Shown here: in pieces, positions 7,995 through 16,957 of the stretch
Numbering within the stretch: position 1 is the first letter of the stretch
Layout: the number at the start of each line of letters is the position of its first letter
Origin: Pelodictyon luteolum
GTDB taxonomy: Bacteria; Bacteroidota; Chlorobiia; Chlorobiales; Chlorobiaceae
Reading direction: 5' to 3'
NCBI RefSeq assembly: GCF_001622165.1
Contig: NZ_LVWG01000033.1
Span: forward strand, 62,001-126,000
Length of the DNA: 64,000 nt
The notes under the pieces: model-generated
What the model was told of the DNA's origin: nothing
Seen by the model: only the letters and a program-made list of their open reading frames with translations
The model's database searches: none
Translations under genes and position numbers: made by a program

Positions 7995-8351
7995 ATGATG
8001 AAAGTACTTATTCACCATATCTACGAGTTCCAAAAGGGGCTGCGCAGCCTTGTCATGCATACCCTGCCCTCACGCCTCACCGAGGAAGCGACGGCAAAGC
8101 TTCGCCATTACGGCATCGACTACCATCTCCAGCCATGTGTGCAGGCGAAGGTCAACATCTACTTCGGAGCATCTGCGTGCGTGGCTGTAGTGCGCGAGAT
8201 CACCAGCGGCAAAAAGCTCGGAGAGATGACCCATGAAGAGGATTTCGTACTGGGTTCCATGCTTGGCTACGATATCCAGAAGCAGTGCGAGCGATACCTG
8301 AAGAGAACAGGCGTGGCACCGGTCGGCATGAGGATCCACAAGTGCGCCTGA
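7995..8351 (+). CDS. DUF2023 family protein
   Basis: 118 residues, matching the size and motifs of DUF2023 (IHHIYEFQKGLRSLVMHT near the start, YFGASACVAVVREI centrally, FVLGSMLGYDIQKQCERYLKR near the end). These proteins are found in Chlorobi and Bacteroidota, often next to flavodoxin genes; their function is unknown. Here the order is flavodoxin, ferritin, DUF2023, supporting a role in iron-poor electron transfer. ATG 7998 is an alternative start. A terminator follows directly. Confidence 0.75.
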   Translation: MMKVLIHHIYEFQKGLRSLVMHTLPSRLTEEATAKLRHYGIDYHLQPCVQAKVNIYFGASACVAVVREITSGKKLGEMTHEEDFVLGSMLGYDIQKQCERYLKRTGVAPVGMRIHKCA

Positions 8352-8354
8352 TTG

Positions 8355-8397
8355 CCACCCGTTCTGCTTCTTCACCGGGGGTGGAGATTATTTTTTT
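8355..8397 (+). terminator. Rho-independent terminator after the flavodoxin-ferritin-DUF2023 unit
   Basis: CCACCC (8355-8360) pairs with GGGTGG (8379-8384), followed after AGATTA by a run of seven T. It closes the plus-strand iron block. Confidence 0.6.
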
Positions 8398-8567
8398 GTT
8401 GGTCCAATTTCCAGGCACCCGCTGCATTCCGATGCATCAATCGGGTAGACATCATCTCCGGCGCTGATGGTATTGATGCCTGATATGGTGCTGTGGAGGG
8501 ACTCTGTGGGTGGTGCCGTTCAATACAACAGGACAATACCCTGAGAGGGGTCCTTCAAGTCCCAGGC

Positions 8568-8591
8568 AGAGAGAGAGAGAGCGCGCGCGCG
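8568..8591. repeat. (AG)7(CG)5 simple-sequence tract
   Basis: Seven AG units run directly into five CG units in the non-coding gap 8352-8668. Alternating CG can adopt Z-DNA and such tracts are prone to slippage. Apart from this tract and the terminators on each side, nothing recognisable is seen in the gap. Confidence 0.8.
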
Positions 8592-8613
8592 AGGAGCGGT
8601 CGGGGTAAAACTG

Positions 8614-8640
8614 AACAAGCCATCAGGGAGATGGCTTGTT
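8614..8640 (-). terminator. Terminator of the minus-strand gene at 8669
   Basis: Perfect 11-bp inverted repeat AACAAGCCATC / GATGGCTTGTT with a 5-nt loop. Read on the minus strand it follows the stop of the 8669-9103 gene and is trailed by CAGTTTTA. Confidence 0.6.
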
Positions 8641-8668
8641 GGTATGATGTTCCTGAAGGCGGGTCTTC

Positions 8669-9103
8669 CTATTTGAAGAACTCGTCAAGCGAATAGGTGC
8701 GGCGGTCGATCTCAACGGAGAGCTGGCGCGTAATGGAATTGTAAAATACCGGAATGTCGCGCATGGTCCACTTGACGCCGCGGTTGTCGAAGTCAATGAC
8801 GTAGCGGTTCTCGTTGTCGAGGATCTTCTGGCTGAGGTTGATGCCGATGTCGGGAAGGGTGCTCATGATGGTGAGCTCGATTTCGCCGGCAATGACCTTG
8901 TTGATCATCTCTTTGGTCGGGAGCAGTTTTTTCCGGCCCGATGCGGGGCTGATGGTAAGCTGAAGGGCGTTGCTGCGGTCCCTTTTGGCGGAGGTGATGA
9001 AGTACTTTTCCGTTTTATGGACGGCATTGCCCGACCATGGTCCCGAAGTGCTGGCCCGGACCTGGTTCGGGGCGGTGAAGGGTCGGCTGAGCTGAGATTG
9101 CAT
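8669..9103 (-). CDS. Conserved hypothetical protein, 144 residues
   Basis: No family is recognised. The protein is soluble, without signal peptide or membrane segment. It has a disordered N-terminal 30 residues, a mixed central part ([24 protein letters not shown]) and a C-terminal beta-rich segment ([36 protein letters not shown]). It has its own terminator and lies downstream of dnaK on the same strand, but the dnaK terminator at 9191 separates them. Codon use matches the core genome, so it is probably a real lineage-specific gene. Confidence 0.6.
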   Translation of the reverse strand: MQSQLSRPFTAPNQVRASTSGPWSGNAVHKTEKYFITSAKRDRSNALQLTISPASGRKKLLPTKEMINKVIAGEIELTIMSTLPDIGINLSQKILDNENRYVIDFDNRGVKWTMRDIPVFYNSITRQLSVEIDRRTYSLDEFFK

Positions 9104-9190
9104 TTCTGGCGCAGTTTGATTAGCAAAGTTGACGCCTTCCTGACTTCAGGCCTTCAACAACTTCTAAATTAGTAAAACAGGATTAAATAA

Positions 9191-9218
9191 CAAAGGGATT
9201 CCCTCCGGAATCCCTTTG
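9191..9218 (-). terminator. dnaK terminator
   Basis: Perfect 12-bp inverted repeat CAAAGGGATTCC / GGAATCCCTTTG with a 4-nt loop, 24 bp downstream of the dnaK stop and followed on the minus strand by TTATTTAATC. Confidence 0.7.
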
Positions 9219-9242
9219 TGTCTCTTTCGGTGCAGCCGGCGG

Positions 9243-11156
9243 TTATTTACCGTCGCCGTCTATCACCTCATATTCGGCGTTTTCAACGGCACCCTCACCG
9301 CCTTTTTTCGATCCGCCGTCCTGAGGCGCGTCGGCTTCCGGAGCTCCGGTTCCGGCCGCTTCAGCCTGGTAGAGGTTCGATGCGACCTCTCCCCATACCT
9401 TGCTGAGTTCATCCATCGCGCCTTTGATCGACTCGATGGTGCCGTTCTTGTGCGCGTCTTTGAGCTTTTCAAGCGCACCCTCGATTACCGGCTTCTTGTC
9501 GGCGGGGATTTTCTCGCCGAGTTCCGAAAGCTGCTTTTCGGTGCTGAAGATGAGCGAATCGGCCGAGTTCTTGATCTCGATCTCTTCCTTGCGCTTCAGG
9601 TCCTCTTCGGCGTGGACCTTGGCGTCCTCCTTCATCTTCTCGACCTCGGCATCGGTCAGCTTGCTCGATGACTCGATCTTGATGCTCTGCTCCTTGCCGG
9701 TGGCCTTGTCCTTGGCCGAAACGTTCAGGATGCCGTTGGAGTCGATGTCAAAGGTGACCTCGATCTGGGGCATGCCGCGCGGTGCCGGCGGGATATCGCC
9801 AAGGTGGAAACGTCCGAGCGTCTTGTTGTCGACAGCCATCGGCCTCTCACCCTGCAGCACATGAACCTCGACCGAGGTCTGGTTGTCGCCGGCGGTGGAG
9901 AACACCTCCTGCTTGCGGGTCGGAATCGTGGTGTTGGCGTCGATCAGCTTCGTCATGACGCCGCCGAGGGTTTCGATGCCGAGCGAGAGCGGTGTGACGT
10001 CAAGCAGGAGGACGTCGGTGACATCACCCTTCAATACGCCGCCCTGGATTGCAGCACCGATGGCTACGACCTCGTCAGGGTTAACACTTCTGTTGGGCTC
10101 CTTGCCGAAAAACTCCTTGACGAGGGCCTGTACTTTCGGGATGCGGGTCGAGCCGCCGACGAGGACGATCTCATCGATATCCTTCATATCAACATTCGAG
10201 TTCTTCACCGCACGGCGGCAGGGCTCGAGGATCTTGTCGAAGAGGTCAGAGCACATGCCTTCGAACTTGGCCCGGGTCAGGTTGATGACAAGGTGCTTGG
10301 GTCCTTCGGGCGTCGCCGTAATGAAGGGCAGGTTGATTTCAGTGTCGGTCCTCGAGGAGAGCTCGACCTTTGCTTTTTCACCGGCTTCTTTCAGGCGCTG
10401 GAGAGCGATTGCGTCATTGCGCAAATCGACGCCTTCCTGCTTCTTGAACTCATCGGCAAGGAAGTCAATGATCTTCTGGTCAAAGTCGTCACCACCGAGA
10501 TGGGTGTCGCCGTCGGTCGACTTCACTTCGAAGACGCCGTCTCCGAGCTCGAGAATCGAGATGTCGAAGGTTCCGCCACCAAGGTCGAAGACCGCAACCT
10601 TTTCACTGGTCTGTTTTCTGTCGAGTCCGTAGGCAAGCGCGGCTGCCGTCGGTTCGTTGATGATGCGCTTGACTTCAAGCCCTGCAATGCGTCCTGCATC
10701 CTTGGTCGCCTGGCGCTGTGCGTCGTTGAAGTATGCCGGCACGGTGATGACGGCTTCCGTGACCTTTTCACCGAGGAAGTCCTCTGCGGTCTGCTTCATT
10801 TTCTGCAGGATCATTGCCGAGACCTCCTGCGGGGAGTAGGTCTTGTCGTTGATCTTTACGCGGGCCTCTCCGCCTTCGTTAACGACCTCATAGGGTGCGA
10901 TTTTCTTTTCGTTCGGCACTTCGTCGAACTTGCGGCCGATAAAACGCTTGATTGAAAAAATGGTGTTTTTCGGGTTGGTGATGGCCTGGCGTTTGGCTGC
11001 CTGTCCGACAAGGCGGTCGCCGGTTTTGGTGAAGGCCACCATTGACGGGGTGGTGCGGTTGCCCTCAGAGTTTTCTATGAGGGTTGGCTGTGTGCCCTGC
11101 ATGACCGCCACGCATGAGTTGGTCGTGCCAAGGTCAATGCCGATGATTTTTCCCAT
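9243..11156 (-). CDS. dnaK: Molecular chaperone DnaK (Hsp70)
   Basis: 637 residues, full length. All Hsp70 signatures are present: [11 protein letters not shown] (4-14), the second signature in [14 protein letters not shown], and the third in [17 protein letters not shown]. The nucleotide-binding domain is followed by the substrate-binding domain ([14 protein letters not shown] onward), a helical lid and a Gly/Asp-rich tail ending [10 protein letters not shown]. It is an ATP-driven chaperone working with DnaJ and GrpE, neither of which is in this window. It follows hsp20 on the same strand after a hairpin at 11191. No CIRCE element is visible upstream. Confidence 0.98.
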   Translation of the reverse strand: MGKIIGIDLGTTNSCVAVMQGTQPTLIENSEGNRTTPSMVAFTKTGDRLVGQAAKRQAITNPKNTIFSIKRFIGRKFDEVPNEKKIAPYEVVNEGGEARVKINDKTYSPQEVSAMILQKMKQTAEDFLGEKVTEAVITVPAYFNDAQRQATKDAGRIAGLEVKRIINEPTAAALAYGLDRKQTSEKVAVFDLGGGTFDISILELGDGVFEVKSTDGDTHLGGDDFDQKIIDFLADEFKKQEGVDLRNDAIALQRLKEAGEKAKVELSSRTDTEINLPFITATPEGPKHLVINLTRAKFEGMCSDLFDKILEPCRRAVKNSNVDMKDIDEIVLVGGSTRIPKVQALVKEFFGKEPNRSVNPDEVVAIGAAIQGGVLKGDVTDVLLLDVTPLSLGIETLGGVMTKLIDANTTIPTRKQEVFSTAGDNQTSVEVHVLQGERPMAVDNKTLGRFHLGDIPPAPRGMPQIEVTFDIDSNGILNVSAKDKATGKEQSIKIESSSKLTDAEVEKMKEDAKVHAEEDLKRKEEIEIKNSADSLIFSTEKQLSELGEKIPADKKPVIEGALEKLKDAHKNGTIESIKGAMDELSKVWGEVASNLYQAEAAGTGAPEADAPQDGGSKKGGEGAVENAEYEVIDGDGK

Positions 11157-11190
11157 GATGAAAGTATCCTTTTGTTATGATGTTTAATCC

Positions 11191-11222
11191 AAAGGCCCCC
11201 TCATTCAACCGCGGGGGCCCCT
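11191..11222 (-). terminator. Hairpin between hsp20 and dnaK
   Basis: GGCCCCC (11194-11200) pairs with GGGGGCC (11213-11219). It lies just after the hsp20 stop on the minus strand and ends in TTTGGATT, so it can act as a partial terminator or mRNA-processing hairpin before dnaK. Confidence 0.5.
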
Positions 11223-11242
11223 CTGCGGTTTTATCCTTACAC

Positions 11243-11641
11243 TCAGGAGATGGAAATCTCCTTCGTTTTCCTGACCGGCTGCGCTTTAGGCAGTGTGACA
11301 TGCAGAACGCCGTTGTCGAATTCTGCACCGATGTTCTCCTGGTCAATCATCTCTCCAAGGTTGAAACTCCTCGAAAAGCTTCCGTAGGTGCGCTCGACCC
11401 GGTGGTAATCTTTTTCCGTCTCGACGGCATCCTTCTTCCTTTCGGCTTTGATGGTGAGCACGTCATCCTCGATGTTCAGGGCAATCTTCTCCTTTTCAAT
11501 GCCGGGAAGTTCCGCATCAAGGTGGAATGCCGTGGCGTCTTCAGAGATGTCGACCTTGAATGCAGGAGCGGACGGCATCTGGGTGCCGGACCATATGTCG
11601 TCGAAAAGCTTCAGGGGGTCTTTTGCCAATTGTACAAGCAT
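11243..11641 (-). CDS. hsp20: Small heat shock protein, Hsp20/alpha-crystallin family
   Basis: 132 residues from ATG 11641. An alpha-crystallin domain covers about residues 28-125 ([20 protein letters not shown], ending [10 protein letters not shown]), followed by a short tail. It binds unfolding proteins without ATP. The start at 11641 is preferred because AAGGAG lies 7 bases upstream; a start at 11662 would place this ribosome-binding site inside the coding sequence. It sits directly upstream of dnaK on the same strand, a heat-shock pair. Confidence 0.92.
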   Translation of the reverse strand: MLVQLAKDPLKLFDDIWSGTQMPSAPAFKVDISEDATAFHLDAELPGIEKEKIALNIEDDVLTIKAERKKDAVETEKDYHRVERTYGSFSRSFNLGEMIDQENIGAEFDNGVLHVTLPKAQPVRKTKEISIS

Positions 11642-11758
11642 GTCTATTCTCCTTTTATTCAACTGGTTTTCGGTGTTCCGTATGGTTCATCGTGAGCGTG
11701 ACGCTCATCAGGAGTAATAGTACAAATAGCGTGCCAATCCGCTTTTTCAGCGAACTGG

Positions 11759-11788
11759 TGTCAGATATAGGATGGAAATGTCAGATAT
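11759..11788. promoter_or_regulatory. Two direct TGTCAGATAT repeats upstream of hsp20
   Basis: TGTCAGATAT occurs at 11759-11768 and 11779-11788, start to start 20 bp (about two helix turns). It lies between the divergent-side end of the ArsR-type gene and the hsp20 start, on the upstream side of hsp20-dnaK. A regulator site is possible; no known heat-shock operator matches. Confidence 0.3.
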
Positions 11789-11828
11789 GTGACAGGAAAG
11801 TCTGTCTTCTCTGTCAGATGAAGAGGGA

Positions 11829-11857
11829 GCCGGGGCGGCATCGGTGCGCCGCCCGGC
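11829..11857 (-). terminator. GC-rich hairpin after the ArsR-type gene
   Basis: GCCGGGGCGGC (11829-11839) pairs with GCCGCCCGGC (11848-11857). It is downstream of the regulator gene stop on the minus strand. There is no T run, so termination strength is uncertain. Confidence 0.4.
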
Positions 11858-11868
11858 AGGAAGGGGGA

Positions 11869-12264
11869 TCAGCTGTTGAGGTTGCTGTTGACCTTCTGGA
11901 CCCAGCTCAGGCGGTCCTGGAGGTTTTCGACAACGCTTTTTGAAATCAGGAAGCAGGCGTAGATGATGCTGTCGTCGGCAATGCGGTAGTAGCACTTGAG
12001 GCCTTCCTTGCGACGGTTGACGACGCCGTTGTCGTGCATGAGGGCCAGATGTTTGGAGATGTTCGCCTGGCTGGCATTGACGGCATTGACGATTTCCTGT
12101 ACCGTGCGTTCGTTTTCACAGAGTACACGGAGGATTTTAAGCCTCATCGGCTCGGAGAGCAGTTTGAAGCGGTTAGATACCGCCTCAAGCATTTCGTCCG
12201 GCATGTTGAGGTTCCACCGTTTAACTTCTTCTTCTGAGATGCTGACCGTTTTGCTCATGCTCAA
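11869..12264 (-). CDS. ArsR/SmtB-family transcriptional regulator
   Basis: 131 residues. A winged HTH covers about residues 25-100: [20 protein letters not shown], then the recognition helix [17 protein letters not shown] and the wing [14 protein letters not shown]. This is the ArsR fold. The cysteines (LCEN, LKCYY, YACFL) do not form the classic CxC metal site, so the ligand may be a reactive sulfur or redox species rather than arsenic; this is speculation. ATG 12258 is an alternative start. A 10-bp palindrome TATAGCTATA at 12343-12352, upstream of the start, could be its own operator. Confidence 0.85.
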   Translation of the reverse strand: MSMSKTVSISEEEVKRWNLNMPDEMLEAVSNRFKLLSEPMRLKILRVLCENERTVQEIVNAVNASQANISKHLALMHDNGVVNRRKEGLKCYYRIADDSIIYACFLISKSVVENLQDRLSWVQKVNSNLNS

Positions 12265-12411
12265 GGCTATTGTTGCGCGGCGTCTGCCGGCCGCTGTCTG
12301 TCAAGTGTTACGCAGTATCCTTTTTCGGACATGCTTAGCCTATATAGCTATAAATTCATACAATTCAAACCAAAAAGGCATTTAGATCCCGGTCCGAATG
12401 ACCACTGGAAG

Positions 12412-12669
12412 TCATTCGGAAACGAGGGTGTTTTGTTCTTCTTTCTCAGACGTGAACGAGAGGTCCATGATGGAGTCGACCAGAGACTGGGGGGCTTTGA
12501 AGCGGACAATCTTTTCTTTAACGATCATTTTTGTCTTTTTCGCCTCCTCGTATTCCATCCTGCAGTCGCTGCATTGGGATAAATGAAGGCGGAGCCCCTC
12601 TTCCTCCTTTCCTGTGAGTTCGCCGTCCACTGCGGCGCTCATCAGTACCCGGGCTGTTTTACAGTTCAT
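12412..12669 (-). CDS. Zinc-binding anti-sigma factor
   Basis: 85 residues. The N-terminal anti-sigma domain shows the ZAS motif HLSQCSDC (H-x3-C-x2-C) with an upstream CKTARVLMSAAVDGEL helix, where the Cys near residue 3 may complete the zinc site. There is no membrane segment, so it is a cytoplasmic redox- or stress-sensing type such as RsrA/ChrR relatives. It lies 35 bp downstream of the ECF sigma gene on the same strand and is presumably its partner. Confidence 0.82.
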   Translation of the reverse strand: MNCKTARVLMSAAVDGELTGKEEEGLRLHLSQCSDCRMEYEEAKKTKMIVKEKIVRFKAPQSLVDSIMDLSFTSEKEEQNTLVSE

Positions 12670-12704
12670 AGATTAATGGGTTGTGTCTGTATGGGTGTTG
12701 TGTG

Positions 12705-13334
12705 CTATCTGCCTGTTTCGGTGTTGAAGCCGAACTTTTTTGCATATCCTTCCAGCTGCTCCCGAAGAAGCTTGCGGCCCCTGTAAAGTCTGGAGCGGAC
12801 TGTTCCGATGGGGCTTTCGACCATATTTGCAATCTCTTCATAGGTGAAGCCTTCGATGTCACAGAGCTGGATGACCTCCCTGAACTCTTCGGGAAGTGAC
12901 TGCAGCGCCGTATAGACTTCTTCATGCAGCAGGGTGTGGAAATAGTCGGTTTCCGTTTCGCTTGAATCCCTGCGGGTGTCTTTGATGGTATGGTAGAAAT
13001 CCTTGATCAGGTCATAATCTACCTTGCCCGGCTCTCTCGAGTTTTTCCGGAATCGGTTGATATAGTTGTTTTTGAGGATTTTAAACAGCCAGGCCTTGCA
13101 GTTTGTTCCCCGCTCGAAGGAACTGAAGAATTTATAAGCTTTGAGATAGGTTTCCTGAACAAGGTCATTGGCGTCATCGGGGTTCATCGTGAGGTGCAGC
13201 GCGTAGTTGTAGAGCGCATTGAGATGAACGACGGCTTCCTGCTGAAATTCGGACTGTTTTTTCTGTTCTTCGGCGCTCAGCGTGTTTTTTTTCTGTTCGG
13301 GGGAGCTTTGTCTGGTCGGATCGGTTCTGGTCAT
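12705..13334 (-). CDS. rpoE: RNA polymerase ECF sigma factor (RpoE/SigH-like)
   Basis: 209 residues. Sigma region 2 spans about residues 30-100 ([53 protein letters not shown]) and region 4 about 140-195 ([44 protein letters not shown]). It directs RNA polymerase to stress promoters. It is co-transcribed with the zinc anti-sigma gene. The charged N-terminal tail (30 residues rich in Gln, Glu and Lys) is longer than usual. Confidence 0.93.
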   Translation of the reverse strand: MTRTDPTRQSSPEQKKNTLSAEEQKKQSEFQQEAVVHLNALYNYALHLTMNPDDANDLVQETYLKAYKFFSSFERGTNCKAWLFKILKNNYINRFRKNSREPGKVDYDLIKDFYHTIKDTRRDSSETETDYFHTLLHEEVYTALQSLPEEFREVIQLCDIEGFTYEEIANMVESPIGTVRSRLYRGRKLLREQLEGYAKKFGFNTETGR

Positions 13335-13474
13335 GTGCTTGTAGGCTTCCTGGTTCAGAAATCGTTTCAGATGATATGCAGTTCGCTCTTCATGAGTAAA
13401 TTAAACAAAATTAAATGATTTATTTTTAAGCGAGTGCATCCCATCACACCCCTTCACCATTAAATCCGCCTTTT

Positions 13475-14998
13475 ATGAGTCTGGCTGATGCAACTGCAGA
13501 TATCCTGGTCATCGGTGCCGGCATCGGTGGTCTGACTGCCGCTGCCCTGCTCCAGGAGCGGGGGTTCCGGGTCGTCGTCCTTGAAAAGAGCCGCCAGCCC
13601 GGCGGCAGCTGTTCGTCGTTCCGGCGTGAGGGGTATACGTTCGATGCCGGGGCTTCGGTCTTCTACGGTTTCGCCGAAAACGGCCGCAGCGGAACCCTCA
13701 ACCTCCACACCAGGGTGTTCCGTCGACTTGGTGTCGAGGTTCCATCGGTTCCCGATCCGGTCCAGATACACTACCACCTGCCCGGAGGGCTGGACCTCCG
13801 GGCGCATTTCGAGCGGGCGCGGTTTCTCGGGGAGCTTTCCGCCGCATTCCCGCATGAGGCCGCGGGCATCGAGCGCTTTTACCGGGAGCTCGAAGCCGTA
13901 TACGACATTCTCAGTTCCCTGCCGGCAGGTTCCCTTGAAGACCCCCGTCACCTGCTTTCGGTCGGTGCGGCATACCCGCTCAAAACCGCCGCGCTGGCAT
14001 TGAAGACCTTCCGCTCTATGGGCCGTACGGCAAGGCGTCATATCAGCGATCCGGCCCTTTTGCGCTTCATCGACATCGAGGCATACTCATGGGCCCTGCA
14101 GGACGCAATCGGAACGCCACTCGTCAATGCCGGCATCTGCCTGGCCGACCGCCACCACGGTGGCATCAACTATCCCCTCGGCGGATCGGGTTCGATTCCC
14201 CGGGCTCTTGTCGAGGGGCTGGAAAAGTTCGGCGGCGTGGTCCGTTACGGGGCCGGGGTGGAGCGGATCCTGGTCGAGGGCGGTGCGGCCGTCGGCGTGC
14301 GCCTTGAGGGTGGAGAGGAACTGCGGGCCGGCGCGGTTCTGAGCAATGCCACCATCTGGGATACCTTCAACCGCCTTGTCGATGACAGCCGCTTCAGGGT
14401 CCCTGAACACCGGTTCCTTCGGGCACCGAGCTGGTTCCAGCTCTATCTCGGCGTCGAGGCCGGAGTGGTGCCCGAGGGGATGCATGTCCACCACGTGCAG
14501 GTGGATGCATGGGAGGGGTTCGACCGGCCGGGCGGGACGCTCTACTGCTCGGTGCCGTCGCTCCTCGACCGCTCGCTGGCTCCTCCGGGCCACCATGTCG
14601 TGCATGCATTCGTCACGGACGAGGCGGAGCGGTGGGAAGGCATGGAGCGGGGAAGCGAAGCGTACACCCGCAGGAAGCAGTCCATGGAGGCGGAGCTTAT
14701 GGGCCGTCTTGAGGGTCTCATGCCGGGGATCGGAAGCGGCGTGAAGGTACGGGTATCGGCATCGCCGCTGACGCATGAACGCTGGCTGAACCGGTACAAG
14801 GGCTCCTACGGTCCGCTCTTGAAGCCGGGTCAGAACATCCTCCTGAAGCCGCAGAATCTTACTCGGTTGAGGAATCTGTTTATGGTCGGCGACAGCACCT
14901 TCCCGGGGCAGGGCGTGATTGCCGTGACCTATTCCGGAGTCTCATGCGCTTCACTCGTCGCCTCGCGATTCGGCCGGCCGCTCGTGCCGCTGGAGTAA
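13475..14998 (+). CDS. crtH: Carotenoid cis-trans isomerase CrtH-like (phytoene desaturase family)
   Basis: 507 residues. A Rossmann FAD-binding motif is present at the N terminus (VIGAGIGGLTAAALLQERG, about residues 12-30), followed by the E-K-S-x-x-PGG-S-C-S motif, and the C-terminal FAD block MVGDSTFPGQGVIAVTYSG. Length and the SSFRREGYTFDAGASVFYGF block fit the CrtISO/CrtH group, which isomerises poly-cis-lycopene in green sulfur bacteria and cyanobacteria. CrtI/CrtD-type desaturases are the alternative. It is transcribed alone in the window; its product would feed chlorosome and reaction-centre carotenoids. Confidence 0.8.
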   Translation: MSLADATADILVIGAGIGGLTAAALLQERGFRVVVLEKSRQPGGSCSSFRREGYTFDAGASVFYGFAENGRSGTLNLHTRVFRRLGVEVPSVPDPVQIHYHLPGGLDLRAHFERARFLGELSAAFPHEAAGIERFYRELEAVYDILSSLPAGSLEDPRHLLSVGAAYPLKTAALALKTFRSMGRTARRHISDPALLRFIDIEAYSWALQDAIGTPLVNAGICLADRHHGGINYPLGGSGSIPRALVEGLEKFGGVVRYGAGVERILVEGGAAVGVRLEGGEELRAGAVLSNATIWDTFNRLVDDSRFRVPEHRFLRAPSWFQLYLGVEAGVVPEGMHVHHVQVDAWEGFDRPGGTLYCSVPSLLDRSLAPPGHHVVHAFVTDEAERWEGMERGSEAYTRRKQSMEAELMGRLEGLMPGIGSGVKVRVSASPLTHERWLNRYKGSYGPLLKPGQNILLKPQNLTRLRNLFMVGDSTFPGQGVIAVTYSGVSCASLVASRFGRPLVPLE

Positions 14999-15014
14999 TG
15001 GGGCCACTCGACCT

Positions 15015-16250
15015 TCAGGGCATGGCTCTTCCGGAGGATGCAAGCAGCATGTCAATCTCGCGGTAGGGGAACAAGGTGAGTTCGCTGAGGATCTTTCTGG
15101 TGATGTACCCCTTGTAGACATAGGTGCCTTTGCGGAGGCTGTGGCTCTTCCAGAGGATGTCGGAGATGGTTTCATGCTCCGTCATTTTCAGAAGGAATGG
15201 GAGCAGTGTGTTTGTAAGGGCGAAGGATGCCGTTTTGGCGACGGCGGAGGGAATGTTCGGTACGCAGTAGTGGGTCACGCCGTGCTTGACGTAGATCGGA
15301 TTGGTGTGAGAGGTGTGGCGGCTTGTGGCAAAGCATGCGCCCTGGTCTATCGAGACGTCGACGATGACGGATCCGGGTTTCATGGTTTTGACCACCGCTT
15401 CACTGACCGGTGGTTTCTGCACTTTCTGTTTCGGGCTCAGGGCTCCGATCATGACATCCGACATTCTGGCAAGCTCTGCGATGTAATGGTCGTTTGCGAT
15501 GGCCGTGACCAGATGGCGGTTGAAGAACGCCTCGAATCTTCTCAGACGGTTGATCTCCTTGTCAATGACCGTGACCTGCGCTCCGAGGCCGAGTGCGTCC
15601 TGCGCTGCGAAGAGCCCTACCGTGCCGGCACCGATGATGGTGATGTGGGCCGGCGGTACTCCGGCTATGCCGCCGAGGAGTATTCCGCTGCCGCCGTAGC
15701 CGGTTTCAAGGTACTTGGCTGCGGTCTGTATGGCCAGAGAACCGGCAATTTCAGAAAGGGTGCGCACAATCGGCAGCTCTCCGTCGCGGGTTTCGATGAA
15801 CTCGAACGCAAGGGCGGTGATGTTCTTGTCGATGAGCGTCTTGATGAGGTTTTCCGAGAGGGTTCCGAGGTGCAGTGCGGAGATGAGCATCTGGCCCGGC
15901 ATGAAGAGCGGCAGTTCTTCAGGTCGGGGGGGGGCGACTTTCACGATGACGTTCGATTCCCCGTAAAGTTTTTCCGGGGTTTCGGCAACCTGTGCACCGG
16001 CCTCGGCATAATCCTGATCCGTAAAGTTGCAGAACCGTCCTGCGCCCGCCTCCACCATGATCCTGATACCGTTTTCGCTGAGGATCTGTGCCCCTGCGGG
16101 GGAGATGGCAACCCTCCGTTCGTCCTGAGTTCGCTCTTTGGGGATGCCCATGACGATGTTCATGGTCTTCTCCGGCTTCAGCAGCCAGCGTTCAAGGGTT
16201 TTGGCTCCGAGTTCGTACTCGATGCTCTCCAGGTCTGAGGAATAGCCCAT
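15015..16250 (-). CDS. ald: Alanine dehydrogenase / AlaDh-PNT family, N-terminally extended
   Basis: 411 residues, about 40 longer than canonical alanine dehydrogenase. The AlaDh/PNT N-terminal domain begins at MGIPKERTQDERRVAISPAG (about residue 34); the NAD-binding motif is GAGTVGLFAAQDALGLGA; the catalytic-region segment VSIDQGACFATSRHTSH matches the family. It would interconvert alanine and pyruvate with NAD(H). About 33 extra residues precede the domain (DLESIEYELGAKTLERWL), and the tail is extended. Starting at ATG 16163 would remove the extension. It is followed by two chlorosome Fe-S genes upstream on the same strand. A second, shorter copy lies at 36059. Confidence 0.85.
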   Translation of the reverse strand: MGYSSDLESIEYELGAKTLERWLLKPEKTMNIVMGIPKERTQDERRVAISPAGAQILSENGIRIMVEAGAGRFCNFTDQDYAEAGAQVAETPEKLYGESNVIVKVAPPRPEELPLFMPGQMLISALHLGTLSENLIKTLIDKNITALAFEFIETRDGELPIVRTLSEIAGSLAIQTAAKYLETGYGGSGILLGGIAGVPPAHITIIGAGTVGLFAAQDALGLGAQVTVIDKEINRLRRFEAFFNRHLVTAIANDHYIAELARMSDVMIGALSPKQKVQKPPVSEAVVKTMKPGSVIVDVSIDQGACFATSRHTSHTNPIYVKHGVTHYCVPNIPSAVAKTASFALTNTLLPFLLKMTEHETISDILWKSHSLRKGTYVYKGYITRKILSELTLFPYREIDMLLASSGRAMP

Positions 16251-16276
16251 CGGGGTTCGGGGATGGCGGGCGCCCT

Positions 16277-16957
16277 TCAGCGCCCGGAGATTGTTACCGT
16301 ATGAACCGAAGCCGTTTTATCCGGCTCATGGTGCCCGCAGGTGGAGCCCGGCAGGTGCAGTGCTCCGCCCGAAACCGTGCAGACGGCGCCGGAGGCCATG
16401 TCGTACATTCCTTTGGCTCCGCTGGTGACGAGGGAAGCCGGAAGCTGCATGAATGCGAAGGTCTCCATGAAACTTGCCGAGACAAAGAGGGATGCATGGC
16501 CGAGCCCGGCTCCGATTTTGCGCAGCGAGTCGCCCGGATTGAGTTCACCGCTCCTGATACGTCCGAATGCGCTTCCCGCACAGTCCGGCAGTTTGTTCAG
16601 GACGTTGTAGCCGATGGTCTGTGCATAGGTGATGAAGCCCGGTACATTCAGGCCGAGCACGATGCGGCGGAGATTCTCCGCGCGGGTGAGCACCCGTATG
16701 GTGCCCTCTCCCGTAATGACGGTCTGGCAGGCCAGCCTTCCGCCCTCGGCCTGCAGTTTCCCGGAAATGCAGGCTTTTTCGACGTTGCTCAAGGGCGAGA
16801 GGTGCTCCATTCCCTCCTGTACATATACGAAGCAACTCTGGCAGATGCCGTTGCCTCCGCAGATGTAGCCGATATGGCTTTTATTATGCTGGGCTACCTT
16901 GAGCAGCAGTTCGCCTGTCTGTGCTTCACAGGGTCTCTGGTTCACATGGATGATCAT
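16277..16957 (-). CDS. Chlorosome envelope [2Fe-2S] protein, CsmI/CsmJ/CsmX family
   Basis: 226 residues. The N-terminal domain (about 1-95) is an adrenodoxin/plant-type ferredoxin with cysteines in YICGGNGICQSC and later RLACQTVITGEG. The C-terminal half is Ala/Gly/Ser-rich and moderately hydrophobic (LGHASLFVSASFMETFAFMQLPASLVTSGAKG), as in the chlorosome Fe-S proteins CsmI, CsmJ and CsmX. These sit in the chlorosome envelope and take part in redox-controlled quenching of energy transfer. Length fits CsmJ/CsmX best, but the paralogue cannot be decided here. It lies 26 bp from the alanine dehydrogenase gene. Confidence 0.85.
   Translation of the reverse strand: MIIHVNQRPCEAQTGELLLKVAQHNKSHIGYICGGNGICQSCFVYVQEGMEHLSPLSNVEKACISGKLQAEGGRLACQTVITGEGTIRVLTRAENLRRIVLGLNVPGFITYAQTIGYNVLNKLPDCAGSAFGRIRSGELNPGDSLRKIGAGLGHASLFVSASFMETFAFMQLPASLVTSGAKGMYDMASGAVCTVSGGALHLPGSTCGHHEPDKTASVHTVTISGR

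Noticed and set aside
9804-10955. A 383-codon open frame on the plus strand
   Set aside because: It is antisense to dnaK, a well-known shadow frame of this gene.
11642-11868. A CIRCE operator before hsp20/dnaK
   Set aside because: No TTAGCACTC-N9-GAGTGCTAA-like sequence is present.
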